The notes under the pieces were generated by a model, which worked only from the letters and a program-made list of their open reading frames with translations, made no database searches and had not been told where the DNA came from. From Planctomycetota bacterium (GTDB lineage: Bacteria; Planctomycetota; E44-bin39): DNA of 64,000 nucleotides. Made by a program: the position numbers and the translations under genes. This document shows, in pieces, positions 32,942 to 42,365 of this stretch; the first letter of the stretch is position 1, and each line of letters starts with the position of its first letter. Location: positions 1 through 64,000 of the forward strand of contig SOJX01000153.1 in NCBI GenBank assembly GCA_004376375.1, written 5' to 3'.

Positions 32942-35698
32942 ATGCGGCTAAAAAAATCCCTCTCAGCCATAACAGTCATTGCAATCGTGATTTCCTGTGC
33001 CTTCGGCGGTGATGAGGCATATACGCCTTCCACGGTCTATAAAGAGAAGCTGGAAAAGAAACTTCCGCTGGCGGGCGAAAACCGCGGTGAAATTGAAAAG
33101 TTCCTGAACGGCGTCGGCGACAAATACCGCCTGGCCGCGGAATTCCTGATCGCCCATATGTCCGAAGGAGACCTTGCTGCGATTGACGCAGCGACCCTGA
33201 ATGAGAATTTTGAATACGCCATCAAGGCCCGGAGCGAATTCGCATATTCCAAAGAACTGAAAGACAGTCTGTTCCTCCAGTACGTCCTGCCGCACCGCGT
33301 TACGCAGGAACCGATAACGAGGTGGCGGAAGTTCCTGTACGAAAAAGTAAAGCCGCGCGTAATAAACTGCAAAACACTTACGGAAGCGGCGCTCGAAGTG
33401 AACCGGTGGTGCGCCGAGAATGTTACCTATAAATCCACCAGCCGGCGCGACCAGAGCGTTTTTGCGACGCTGAACCGCGGAATCGGGCGCTGCGAAGAGG
33501 AGATGGTTTTCTATATCTGCGCGGCGCGCTCCGTGGGTATTCCCGTGAGGACATGCTCGACGCCGCTCTGGCCTTTCACCGATTCCAACCATGCATGGGT
33601 CGAGGTCTGGGACGGCTCGGCGTGGCGCCACCTCGGGGCATGCGAGCCGGAGGAAAAGCTCGACCGGGCATGGTTCACGAAAAAATCAAAACGCACGCTC
33701 ATGGTGGTTTCAAGCGCTTACGGCGACATGGAAACAGACGAGCCTGTCTACCGGCGCAAGTCGGATTACACCCTTGTCAACTCCACGCCCGCATATACCG
33801 ATTGCATGCGCAAGGTTAGCGTCCGGGTTCGCCGCGATGGAAAACCCGCGGCCGGGCAGCATGTAAATTTCGAAATTTTCAATTTCGGCGGAATACGCCC
33901 CTTCGCCAGGCGCGTTACCGATTCAAACGGCGAAACATTCCTCGACGTGGCGGCAGGCGACTTTTTCGTCACCGCGGGAGACGACAAGGGCCGCGACTAT
34001 GCCCTGGCCAGGAGCAAATCCGACGAACTGATAGAGCTTGACATCTCGAAACACCGAGCTCCGGAAGGGAGATTCACCCTGAACGTTGCGCCCCTCCCCG
34101 CGCCGGAGATTGAAAAACCCAGGCAAATCGGTTCTGAAGAACGGCTGCGCGGTGAAATCGCCGGGCTGCGAAGCGAACGCACGCGCCTCCGCCGGGAGAA
34201 AAAGCTGCTCGAGAACCGCGCCGCTCATCCCGAGCTCTCGGAGTTTCTGAAGCAGTTCGAAGAAGACCTGAAGCCGATAACAGACAAGTTTATCGAAGCC
34301 GGCGCAAACTGGAAAGAGCTGAGTGAAGCGTTGACGGCCGCGCCCGCCGAACAGCGCGACGACCTTATCTGGCTGATAAGCAAGATGACGGTAAAGGACG
34401 TTATCGAGATAAAATCCCTCACCCTCCTGGAGCACCTGCTGCTCGCGGACGAAACCCGCAAAGAAATACCGTGGAAGCTGGACACGGACACGTACAGGCA
34501 ATACGTATTCCAGTTCCGTATCCGCTACGAGCATGCCGGCGCATGGCGCCGCGTGCTCCGCGAACGTTTCGCCGGCCTTCGCGGCGACACTATCCGCAAG
34601 ACAGCGGAGAACGTAAACAGGTGGACGGCGGATAATCTCAGGAAGCGGGCCGCGTCCAGGCTCGAAACCGTTCCCCTTCCAACCGATACGGTCCGGGGGG
34701 GCAGCGGTTCCGAATACGCCCTTGCGGCCTGCGCGGTCGGAATCCTGCGCTCCATCGGCGTCCCCGCGAAAATGCCTGAAAAGCGCGGCCACAACTGGGC
34801 GGAGTTTTTCGAAGACGGCAAATGGCTCCCGCTTTACCCGCTCGAGCCGGAATCCATAGGCGACACATCCAAATCAGAGGCTGCAAGAAAAAAATACGCC
34901 AAACGCGGCATATTGAAAATTGAATTCACCCGCTATAACGAACCTTTCAAGAAAGCCAAGTTTTACAGGGACTGGGCGGTCGCCAAATACGACAACGGAT
35001 CCTGGACCACGTTCTATGAAGGAGTTGACATCAAGAAAGAAGGCCATGTACGGATTATGGAGTTCGAACCGGGTGAATACCTGTTCAGCGCGGGGTCGCG
35101 GTTCGGAGACGGCGCGCCTAACTTCAATCTGCAGCACGTGGAAATCCGGTCAGGCAAAACCACCGAAGTCCGCGCGGAGATTTCCATTCCCTTCGAGGAT
35201 TATTCCGGCCGGGGTATAAAATCGCCCTTCCCGAAGGGAAAACGGGTACCGGATTTCACGTGCAACCTTCTCGGCGGCGGCGAATACAAACTATCCGAAC
35301 GGCTCGCGGAGAAGCGCCAGCTTTTCATCACGCTACACCCGCATGCGGGATGGTCAAGAAAAATGATAAAAAGCCTGAACGGATCAAAAGACAGGCTTGC
35401 CCGCTTTGGAATCGAAGTGGCTGGAATCTGCCCCGTTTCCAACGTCGATTCGGCCAAAAAGTGCGTAGCCGAACTCGGCATCAAGTTCCAGGTCATCCAC
35501 GACCCCGACGGCCGCAAGACCAACCCGTGGATAGGAGCAAAGGAAAAACCTGTCTACAAAACCGCTCTCCCGGTTGTAACTCTTGTGAGAAGAAACAGGA
35601 CAATCGTTTTCCAGACCATCCGCAACGAGCCCGGAATCGTCGACCTGGTCCTCTCCGCGGCGATGACGCTGCCGAAGATAGAGCGTAAATCCGAGTAA
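32942..35698 (+). CDS. Exported double transglutaminase-like protein with peroxiredoxin-like C-terminus
   Basis: 918 aa with a signal peptide (cleavable, near S-C-A-F-G-G). The first transglutaminase-like domain (about 30-260) shows the nucleophile in GRCEEEM (Cys184) and the His in S-N-H-A-W-V-E-V-W (His217). After an Ig-like insert and a coiled coil (SEERLRGEIAGLRSERTRL) comes a second copy (about 440-640) with the same N-R-W-x-A-x-N helix, but G-G-S-G-S-E-Y replaces the Cys while R-G-H-N-W-A-E-F remains, so it is probably inactive. The last 150 residues resemble TlpA/AhpC folds (VPDFTCNLLGGGEYKLSE, VIHDPDGRKT) but lack the W-C-x-x-C site (H-A-G-W-S). A three-domain protein with one likely active site. 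RBS AAAGAGG. Confidence 0.8.
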   Translation: MRLKKSLSAITVIAIVISCAFGGDEAYTPSTVYKEKLEKKLPLAGENRGEIEKFLNGVGDKYRLAAEFLIAHMSEGDLAAIDAATLNENFEYAIKARSEFAYSKELKDSLFLQYVLPHRVTQEPITRWRKFLYEKVKPRVINCKTLTEAALEVNRWCAENVTYKSTSRRDQSVFATLNRGIGRCEEEMVFYICAARSVGIPVRTCSTPLWPFTDSNHAWVEVWDGSAWRHLGACEPEEKLDRAWFTKKSKRTLMVVSSAYGDMETDEPVYRRKSDYTLVNSTPAYTDCMRKVSVRVRRDGKPAAGQHVNFEIFNFGGIRPFARRVTDSNGETFLDVAAGDFFVTAGDDKGRDYALARSKSDELIELDISKHRAPEGRFTLNVAPLPAPEIEKPRQIGSEERLRGEIAGLRSERTRLRREKKLLENRAAHPELSEFLKQFEEDLKPITDKFIEAGANWKELSEALTAAPAEQRDDLIWLISKMTVKDVIEIKSLTLLEHLLLADETRKEIPWKLDTDTYRQYVFQFRIRYEHAGAWRRVLRERFAGLRGDTIRKTAENVNRWTADNLRKRAASRLETVPLPTDTVRGGSGSEYALAACAVGILRSIGVPAKMPEKRGHNWAEFFEDGKWLPLYPLEPESIGDTSKSEAARKKYAKRGILKIEFTRYNEPFKKAKFYRDWAVAKYDNGSWTTFYEGVDIKKEGHVRIMEFEPGEYLFSAGSRFGDGAPNFNLQHVEIRSGKTTEVRAEISIPFEDYSGRGIKSPFPKGKRVPDFTCNLLGGGEYKLSERLAEKRQLFITLHPHAGWSRKMIKSLNGSKDRLARFGIEVAGICPVSNVDSAKKCVAELGIKFQVIHDPDGRKTNPWIGAKEKPVYKTALPVVTLVRRNRTIVFQTIRNEPGIVDLVLSAAMTLPKIERKSE

Positions 35699-35704
35699 GA
35701 CACT

Positions 35705-36841
35705 TTATTTTCTGGTACGGTGTCGAAAGAAAGCGGAAGCGCAAATAACAGCCGCCAAAACCAGTAGAATAACAGTAATTGTCCGAAAGAAACCGTTTCG
35801 AGCCTGATCCGTTTCCGTGACAGGACTCTTTCGTATTTTTCCTTCGCCGGCAATCGCGCTTCCGGCCTCAGGCAACACCCCATCGTCACCGCCGCTGAAA
35901 CGCGCATTACGGGCAGCAGCGCCGTTTTCCGTCCCTGAGTCGGCGGAGCGGGTCTTTCGGCGCGGATTGGACGCGTCCGGCAGTTTTTTCATGCCGGTTT
36001 TTATTTCTGCCGCCCCGGATTCGCGCAGCCTTTTTTCCATCACGTCCATGTTTCGTTCGAGCCGCTTCCGCCACTGCGGAGGCATGGGCAGGGAAGTATC
36101 CGCATTACAGGCTTCGCGCATGATCTTCATTATTTTATCGTATTTCAGGCGCATTAGAGGGTTCGTAAACTTTGCCCGGGCAATCGAACTTTCGAGGCGC
36201 GAAAGAGCTTTCATCTTTATCTTCGCGAGGCCTTCAGGAGAAATGGACGGGATATTTTCAGCAAGGAGTATCTCTGCGACGACGTGGCTCTGGGCAAACC
36301 TGACGGCGCCCTTCAAATCCGCTTCAGGGTCAGTTGCCGTACCTTCAAGCGCTTCGGAGATTGCCCGGTCATACTTCATCGGCACGTTCAGAAGATTATC
36401 CGGGTTGGAGCCGAGGGCTGCGCTTTCCGCTTCCCCGGCCCTGACCTTTTCCGCGAGTTCTTCGAGAAGCAGTTCGGCCTCTTCGCCGCCCAGCAGAACT
36501 ACGGCGCCCATAATCGCGCCTTTCAGTACAAGTCGTGGGGGCGTGATACCACGCCGCTTTTCGTCTTCCAGCAGCTCTGGTTTGTCGAGGATGATTTCCC
36601 TTGCCAGGTCAATCAGGCCCGCGGGATCGGACTCAACCATTATTGCCAGGCGCTCCCTGCAGGAAGCTATCAGCTTCATAGCCTCGCCGACGTCCACAAC
36701 TTCCGCACCGGCGATCTTTTTATATGCATCCCGGATAAAAGCCGCGTGGTCCTTGTCAGAGGAATCCTGCGCGTTGAGCGAATGACACGACAGCAGAACG
36801 AGTAGAATAGAGCTTATTTCAAAAGTTCTTCGTAACAGCAT
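35705..36841 (-). CDS. Exported protein with C-terminal membrane helix, unknown function
   Basis: 378 aa. A signal peptide (ILLVLLSCHSLNA-QDSS), a helical body (about 25-260, DHAAFIRDAYKKIAGAEVVD, MRLKYDKIMKIMREACN), a low-complexity charged region, and a C-terminal transmembrane helix (TITVILLVLAAVICASAFF) with an R-H-R-T-R-K end. It would therefore be held in the membrane by its tail. I do not recognise the family. ATG 36841 is preferred; a TTG at 36847 directly follows the stop of the previous gene. Third gene of the 40765-39578-36848 operon. Confidence 0.75.
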   Translation of the reverse strand: MLLRRTFEISSILLVLLSCHSLNAQDSSDKDHAAFIRDAYKKIAGAEVVDVGEAMKLIASCRERLAIMVESDPAGLIDLAREIILDKPELLEDEKRRGITPPRLVLKGAIMGAVVLLGGEEAELLLEELAEKVRAGEAESAALGSNPDNLLNVPMKYDRAISEALEGTATDPEADLKGAVRFAQSHVVAEILLAENIPSISPEGLAKIKMKALSRLESSIARAKFTNPLMRLKYDKIMKIMREACNADTSLPMPPQWRKRLERNMDVMEKRLRESGAAEIKTGMKKLPDASNPRRKTRSADSGTENGAAARNARFSGGDDGVLPEAGSAIAGEGKIRKSPVTETDQARNGFFRTITVILLVLAAVICASAFFRHRTRK

Positions 36842-36847
36842 ATACAA

Positions 36848-39574
36848 TTACCAGTTTTCAAGCAGCCAGCGCAAGCGCAACTCGTCCGGGCCGTACAGGC
36901 TGGTTTTCACATCAAGCTCATATTGAGCCCTGGGCGGAGTGTCCGGATCGTCGTCGTGGTCGTAATAAGGTCTGCCGCGGGTGTAGGCCACGCCGATGTC
37001 GAAATATATGGACTTGAAGTCGCTGATTGAACTCCCGGTCAGGTAAGCATCCTCGGGCGGGAGTGAAGTAAACGTCCCCGCCAGTGGCGCAGGCCCCCAG
37101 GAATTCCTGAACGAGGCGTCGTAGAGGTATATCTCGCCGCCGTAGTCCAGGAAATTAATACAATGCCCATCCGGCGCGGTAGGGCCGCCGAACTTGTACC
37201 AGTTTGCCGTCAGGTACTCGACATCGTCGTATGATGAGCTCCCGCCCGCAAAATACGGGAAAGGGTAAACGGAATCCACACAGTAAAACCAGGTCTCCAT
37301 TTGAGCAACGGTCCTGTTCAGTCCGGGTTCCTTTATAATTATGGAATACCATTTGGATTCCGGGTAAGTGCCGGTCAGGGGATAAATGAGGTAAGCGTAT
37401 TTCGATGTGCTGAAACCCTGGACCGCCACGAGGTGGTCGAAAAAGTCGTTCATCCCGTCGCACATGCCGCCGCCCTTGTCGAATACATCCGTGGTAAACC
37501 AGGCGCTTTCAAAATACCTGATTCCCGACTCCTCCAGATGCAGGTAACAGGCATCCGCGACCTGTTTCACGTTCGTGCTGCCCGCGGCCCATTCGCACGA
37601 CCATTCGGCAAGAGAAACATAGAGGTATTCCTCGACGCCGTCGGCGCCGTCATAGTCAACCCATACCGGAATACCGGCCGTGCGCAGAATCCTGTGAGTA
37701 GTCGTGTACCTGCCCGGAATCGGAATCCAGGCCGAGCCGTCGTGATACGAAAACGTAAATTCAAAACCGGTTATTTCGACGCCGCAAAGACCGTCCAGCC
37801 CGGCATCGGATTCGAAGACATACGCCCCGCCGGGTGAAATGTTTTCATTGGCGCCGGCGGGTTTCGCACTGCAGCCGAAGGCCGTCATGCGTATCGGGTA
37901 TCCCGTTACCGGGTATCCCGCGGCCTTCGAAGTCCCGGTGATTTCAGAAACGGCCTGCGAACCGGTTCTGGCGCTGAACCGGACCTTCGACCCCGCGCGG
38001 TAGCAGACGGGGTAATTATGGTCATACGGCCTGAAAGCATCGGGGTAAATCAGGTTCTGGTTCGGCGCCGCTTCGGGGCGCGGCAGGCCGTTACCGTCAT
38101 CCAGGCCCGTGAGTTTCCATTGCGGGCCGCTTACCGCGTAATCGTTCTTGCCTGATTTACTCGCATACGGATAAACGAGCGGGAACTCCTGGCTGGCTGC
38201 GGCTCCTTCGAATTCCACCTCGACTATGCCCAGCCGCACCACGGTTATATCCGCGTTTTCGGTTATCGGCGTCACGCTGTCGTGCGTCGCCTCCACGACC
38301 ACTTCGTATGAACCGGGGTCGGCATACCGGCCTGCATCGTTTTTGCCGTCCCAGTCCGCAACATGATTCTGCCCGCCGGACAGGAGTTCGCCGTCGACCA
38401 GAAGGCGGACCAGCGTGCTTCCTTTCATTATCTTTACGGTCACTGTGTAATCGTTGCCGGAAGGGCCTACGGCGTAAACAACGGTTGCCTTCGGGTCACC
38501 TTCCAGCTTCGGGTCGAACATCCTTACGCAATCCGTATGCGGCGGCACTTCGCCGCCGGCATAGACGGTGACGTAGGCGGTTTTTGTTTCAGTGTCTTCA
38601 CCACTCGGGCCGGACACCGTCAACGCGACGTCGTAGGCACCTTCGGCCGCGTATTGATGGACAGGGTTCTGCCCGCTGCTGAGGGCGCCGTCCCCGAAAC
38701 TCCAGGACCACGAGGTAATTCCGGAAGTAGACGTGGAAGTATCCGTGAACTGGACGTCCAGCGGTGCACTGCCCGACGTCGGCGCCGCGTAAAATTCGGC
38801 CTGAATCGCCCCGCCGCCGGAGACCGTAATGTAACCGGCTTTCGTCTCCACATCAGAACCATCGGGACCGGAGACCGTCAGTGTAACGTCGTAAACTCCT
38901 TCGGCGACATACTCGTGCGCGGGGTTCTGTACGCTGCTGACGGCGCCGTCGCCGAAATCCCAGGACCACGAAGCGATTCCGGAATCAGATGTCGAAGTAT
39001 CGGTAAACTGAACTGTAAGCGGCGCGCTGCCCGATGTCGGCGAAGCATAAAAACCCGCGCTGATACCGCCGGTGCTTCCCCCGCTGTCGACGGTAATAAC
39101 GAGATAAGCCAGCCGGTCATTCGCGTCAAGGGCGGCCAGCCTGTCCGTGCAGCCGCCGCCGGGACCGATTGTGTAGGATCCGACTCCCGTGGAGGTATTG
39201 AAAGTACAGACAACTTCGGAAAGGTCGCTGTAACTCTGGATATCGCCGGGGTCCACGTAACCGAACTGAAACGGCGGTGTGCCGCCCACCAGCGTAAAGT
39301 CGATAGTCTCCCCGGGCAGGCCCGTCGCGACCTCGGGATTGAACCGGAATGTTGACGTCCCGGTTCCCGTGCCCGTTCCTGTTCCCGTCCCTGTACCCGA
39401 CCCGGTACCGGTGCCTGTGCCCGACCCGGTGCCTGTTACGCCTGTTCCTGTACCCGTGCCGGTGCCGGTGGGCGCAGGCGTCGTAACCACCTTGTTCCCT
39501 GATTTTCCGGAACTGCACCCGGCAAAGTGGAGGTAAGTAAGAACCAGCAGCAACACGAACAGTAATCGTTTCAT
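36848..39574 (-). CDS. Large PKD-repeat lipoprotein with transglutaminase-like C-terminal domain
   Basis: 908 aa. F-A-G-Cys20, (GT)n stalk, a beta domain, then two tandem PKD domains at about 165-345 (SGSAPLTVQFTDTSTSDSG, SWSWDFGDGA, HEYVAEGVYDVTLTVSG and its near copy). A FlgD-like Ig segment follows (VRLLVDGELLSGGQNHVADW, D-G-K-N-D-A-G). The last 250 residues contain GGGMCDGMNDFFDHLVAVQG and DGHCINFLDYGGEIYLYDAS, a Cys-then-His/Asp order that fits a transglutaminase-like cysteine peptidase fold, although the His is less certain. Likely a surface-tethered enzyme on a long stalk. The start lies 3 bp after the upstream gene. Confidence 0.8.
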   Translation of the reverse strand: MKRLLFVLLLVLTYLHFAGCSSGKSGNKVVTTPAPTGTGTGTGTGVTGTGSGTGTGTGSGTGTGTGTGTGTGTSTFRFNPEVATGLPGETIDFTLVGGTPPFQFGYVDPGDIQSYSDLSEVVCTFNTSTGVGSYTIGPGGGCTDRLAALDANDRLAYLVITVDSGGSTGGISAGFYASPTSGSAPLTVQFTDTSTSDSGIASWSWDFGDGAVSSVQNPAHEYVAEGVYDVTLTVSGPDGSDVETKAGYITVSGGGAIQAEFYAAPTSGSAPLDVQFTDTSTSTSGITSWSWSFGDGALSSGQNPVHQYAAEGAYDVALTVSGPSGEDTETKTAYVTVYAGGEVPPHTDCVRMFDPKLEGDPKATVVYAVGPSGNDYTVTVKIMKGSTLVRLLVDGELLSGGQNHVADWDGKNDAGRYADPGSYEVVVEATHDSVTPITENADITVVRLGIVEVEFEGAAASQEFPLVYPYASKSGKNDYAVSGPQWKLTGLDDGNGLPRPEAAPNQNLIYPDAFRPYDHNYPVCYRAGSKVRFSARTGSQAVSEITGTSKAAGYPVTGYPIRMTAFGCSAKPAGANENISPGGAYVFESDAGLDGLCGVEITGFEFTFSYHDGSAWIPIPGRYTTTHRILRTAGIPVWVDYDGADGVEEYLYVSLAEWSCEWAAGSTNVKQVADACYLHLEESGIRYFESAWFTTDVFDKGGGMCDGMNDFFDHLVAVQGFSTSKYAYLIYPLTGTYPESKWYSIIIKEPGLNRTVAQMETWFYCVDSVYPFPYFAGGSSSYDDVEYLTANWYKFGGPTAPDGHCINFLDYGGEIYLYDASFRNSWGPAPLAGTFTSLPPEDAYLTGSSISDFKSIYFDIGVAYTRGRPYYDHDDDPDTPPRAQYELDVKTSLYGPDELRLRWLLENW

Positions 39575-39577
39575 GTT

Positions 39578-40765
39578 CTACTCCCGATATTCCTTTGCCC
39601 TTTTTGCATATTCCGTGTCGGGATATTTTTTGACGACCTGCTCAAAATACTTTTTCGCGAGCTTCTTCTTGCCTTTTTCCTTATACTTCAGGGCCTTGAA
39701 GAACAACTTGCCCGCCGCGAGCTCGTCTTTCAGGTTTGCATCTTTTTCTATTTCATTAATCTTTTTCCGTGCCTTTTTTGCGGTATCGGTTGCGGCAAAA
39801 GCTTTCCGTATCTCGCAGTACAGTTCCCTTGCCTCGTAGGGTTTCATTCCTTTGAGCAGTTTCGCTGCATCTTTGAAAAGCTTGTCGCGCAACTTCCCGA
39901 TCATATCCTTTATGTACTCGGCATCTTCCTTTTCCCCTTCTTTCGCCTCTTCGTCGTCAATAATTTTCGAAGAGATGCGCAACGCGGCGGCAAGCGAGCC
40001 GCGCGCGGCTTGCTTTACCGCATTCAGCAACCGTTTGGCAAGGCCTTCTTTGAGTTGAAGCTGCGTTGGTTTCTTATTGCTGCCACTGCTGCTGCTGCTT
40101 TTTGTTACAAGTTTATCGAGCCATTCGACAGCGCCCTCCGCGACGGCTTTTGAGGGCGGCTGGTGACCGCCGTTGAAGACTTTGACAAACGTCTTGTTGC
40201 CTTTTCCCTGCAGCTTTTTCGAGTGCCCCTTTACGGCGCCGACCGAATCACGACTTCCCATAATGAAATACACGGCAACATGCTTGGGCAGGTCCGGGGT
40301 TTTTCTGGCCCAGGTGCTTGCCATGGCCATTGGAATTACGCCCGCGAACTTGTCGGAGTATTTTTCGGCCATTATGAAAGCAACTCCCGAGCCGGCGGAA
40401 AAACCGCTGGAATAGAGCCGCTTCTCGTTAACCGAGAAACGGGATATGGTATCTTCAAGAACCGGTTTTATAACGGCGGGGTTGGGCCCGCTCTTTGCCG
40501 CCACGACAATCCAGCCATGCTTTTCGCAGGCGTCCTTGAAAAGTTTATCTATAAACGGCCGGGCGTTCCCATCCGAGCTGAAGCAGTACAACACAGGCCA
40601 TTTCTTACTGCTCTTGTACTTAGTGGGTAGATAACAGTAGTAAGAGTAACTTGAACCCTTGCAGGTTAAAGTAACGACCTCTCCGGGTTCTATTTCATCC
40701 TGTGCCACCGATGCGCTGGAGAGGCAAATCACGAAGACAGAAGTAAATGCAAGTATCCTCAACAT
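39578..40765 (-). CDS. Exported alpha/beta-hydrolase with C-terminal TPR region
   Basis: 395 aa. A signal peptide ends near S-V-A-Q-D. The hydrolase domain (about 30-225) has WPVLYCFSSDGNARPF, the nucleophile elbow Y-S-S-G-F-S-A-G-S-G and a late N-G-G-H-Q-P with the candidate catalytic His. A poly-Ser linker leads to a Lys-rich helical region with a final TPR-like repeat (KLFFKALKYKEKGKKKLAKKYFEQV). ATG 40765 is chosen because GGGAGAACA lies before it; the upstream ATG 40780 includes that sequence. First gene of a three-gene minus-strand operon. Confidence 0.82.
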   Translation of the reverse strand: MLRILAFTSVFVICLSSASVAQDEIEPGEVVTLTCKGSSYSYYCYLPTKYKSSKKWPVLYCFSSDGNARPFIDKLFKDACEKHGWIVVAAKSGPNPAVIKPVLEDTISRFSVNEKRLYSSGFSAGSGVAFIMAEKYSDKFAGVIPMAMASTWARKTPDLPKHVAVYFIMGSRDSVGAVKGHSKKLQGKGNKTFVKVFNGGHQPPSKAVAEGAVEWLDKLVTKSSSSSGSNKKPTQLQLKEGLAKRLLNAVKQAARGSLAAALRISSKIIDDEEAKEGEKEDAEYIKDMIGKLRDKLFKDAAKLLKGMKPYEARELYCEIRKAFAATDTAKKARKKINEIEKDANLKDELAAGKLFFKALKYKEKGKKKLAKKYFEQVVKKYPDTEYAKRAKEYRE

Positions 40766-40847
40766 AACGTGTTCTCCCATATCGGGCGCTCATCCGTTGA
40801 ACCGGTTCTTATAACAGTTCTTAATGTTGCGAACATACAAGCGGGAC

Positions 40848-41645
40848 TTAATAATTAATTGTAACAGTTGTTGCCGGCGCGGAGCCCGATGGAGTGCACG
40901 GATGCTTCCAGCCCGGATATGTCTTGAGGAGATAATTTTCCCAGCAGGGGTTCCCGCTCAGGCAATTGGTGCCGTCGCAGTAAAGCATGTGCTCGCCCGG
41001 TTTCTGGTTCGTTCCGCTGGCGCACATGGGGCAGGTAACGCCGTTATCGCAATTGTATTCCTCATCCCCGACAGCGGAGGCCGTATAACGTCCCAGAAAC
41101 AGATGACACCACTCGTGCAGGAAACAGGGCAGACTGAACCCGCCGGCGACTCCCATCCAGTCGTGGCTGCCTTCCTTGAACGTCCAGCCCTCCACCCCCG
41201 GAGGCACAGGCGTGCCGTCCCATTTTATTGACATGATTTTGCCTTCAAGCGGGTCGATAAGAATATCTACATCGCTGTAATCCATGTTCTTTAATGTTAG
41301 GTTCTTTATATACATCTGCCCTTCCGTTGCTTCCCATATGGCCGGGTTCACTTCATTCTTGAAACGATTGCTCATGCTCTCGCCCCATGATGTGCTCATA
41401 TCCGCCCTGGTCCCGGCCGATATTACCATGGCCACGGCATCCCCGGGATCGCCCGTGGTCGTTCCTGTACCTGTTCCGGTCCCGGTTCCCGTTCCGGTTC
41501 CGTTCCCGGTCCCAGTGGAAGCGCCACCACCGCGGGAAGACTTCTTACCGCTTGAACAGCTTGGGAAAAAAGCCAGAGCAAGAGCAATTAATATGGGGAA
41601 GATAAAATGCTGGGGGGAAAACCTGCATTCATGCTCTGGCTTCAT
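40848..41645 (-). CDS. HExxH metallopeptidase-like lipoprotein (ATEGQMY family, second)
   Basis: 265 aa. The signal peptide is followed by F-P-S-Cys30 and a (GT)n stalk. The domain has IWEATEGQMYIKNLTLKN, F-L-H177-E-W-C-H181, a D-E-E-Y after a short insert, a Cys-rich loop (CDNGVTCPMCASG) and C-W-E-N-Y-L-L-K-T-Y-P-G-W-K-H-P. It matches 11988-12710 in order and spacing. The first 25 codons are almost identical in DNA to those of the unrelated CAP gene at 41728-42315, a sign of recent exchange of the secretion leader. RBS AAGGAGAT. Likely zinc peptidase; substrate unknown. Confidence 0.82.
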   Translation of the reverse strand: MKPEHECRFSPQHFIFPILIALALAFFPSCSSGKKSSRGGGASTGTGNGTGTGTGTGTGTGTTTGDPGDAVAMVISAGTRADMSTSWGESMSNRFKNEVNPAIWEATEGQMYIKNLTLKNMDYSDVDILIDPLEGKIMSIKWDGTPVPPGVEGWTFKEGSHDWMGVAGGFSLPCFLHEWCHLFLGRYTASAVGDEEYNCDNGVTCPMCASGTNQKPGEHMLYCDGTNCLSGNPCWENYLLKTYPGWKHPCTPSGSAPATTVTINY

Positions 41646-41727
41646 TTTTTATCTCCTTGAGAAAAAATCAATCTCGGTTGCTATTTCCCGTTTTCTTCCT
41701 GTTTCAAACTGGCGAGCACATTGTGAG

Positions 41728-42315
41728 CTATTTCCTGATAAATACCTGGGTCCAGTAAGCTCCCGGCATGGCAAGCCCGACCCCCATATGTGTCCACGCG
41801 GTATGAAGAATAGTACTTCTATGGCTGGGAGAATTCATCCAAGAGTTCATAGCGCCAGCAGCCGAGTGTATTCCACTGACAATGTTTTCACCCCAACCGG
41901 CATTCATAACCCCGGCATTCGCCAGCCGGTCGCCCGCCCTCTGGCCATGTCCATAGTTACAGTCGTGAGTCTGATCGTTATGGTCGCGTTGGCACTCCGA
42001 ATGGCCTCTTGCAACAGCGGCAACCTCGTCGTCCCAAATCAGCGGTGGCAGGCCTTGGGCGGCTCGTTCCTGGTTGACTATATTAAACACCTCGGTTTCA
42101 AGCTCGCTTCTGTTTACCGAACCTGTCCCAGTCCCCGATCCATTTCCACCGCCGGTGCCACTGCCCGTACCAGCGCCACCACCACTTCCTGACGAATCCC
42201 TGCTGCCTGAAGATTTACCGCTGGAACAACTTGGGAAAAAAGCCAGAGCAAGAGCAATTAATATGGGGAAGATAAAATGCTGGGGGGAAAACCTGCGTTC
42301 ATGCTCTGGCTTCAT
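41728..42315 (-). CDS. CAP-domain lipoprotein with Gly-Thr/Ser stalk
   Basis: 195 aa. F-P-S-Cys30, a Ser/Gly/Thr stalk, then a canonical CAP domain: ETEVFNIVNQERAAQGLPPL, AVARGHSECQRDH, YGHGQRAGDRL, AGWGENIVSG, MNSWMNSPSHRSTIL and MGVGLAMPGAYWTQVFIRK. Candidate active-site residues are the His of R-G-H-S-E-C and that of S-P-S-H-R. ATG 42315 has GGAGG 8 nt upstream, better than ATG 42321. It is the best example of a complete CAP C-terminal strand in the window and the reference for judging the two UGA-interrupted CAP genes. Part of the minus-strand lipoprotein operon. Confidence 0.9.
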   Translation of the reverse strand: MKPEHERRFSPQHFIFPILIALALAFFPSCSSGKSSGSRDSSGSGGGAGTGSGTGGGNGSGTGTGSVNRSELETEVFNIVNQERAAQGLPPLIWDDEVAAVARGHSECQRDHNDQTHDCNYGHGQRAGDRLANAGVMNAGWGENIVSGIHSAAGAMNSWMNSPSHRSTILHTAWTHMGVGLAMPGAYWTQVFIRK

Positions 42316-42365
42316 TTTCATCGCCTCCAACAAAGAGTTGATGCGAGCTTTATCGTTTGACGCTG

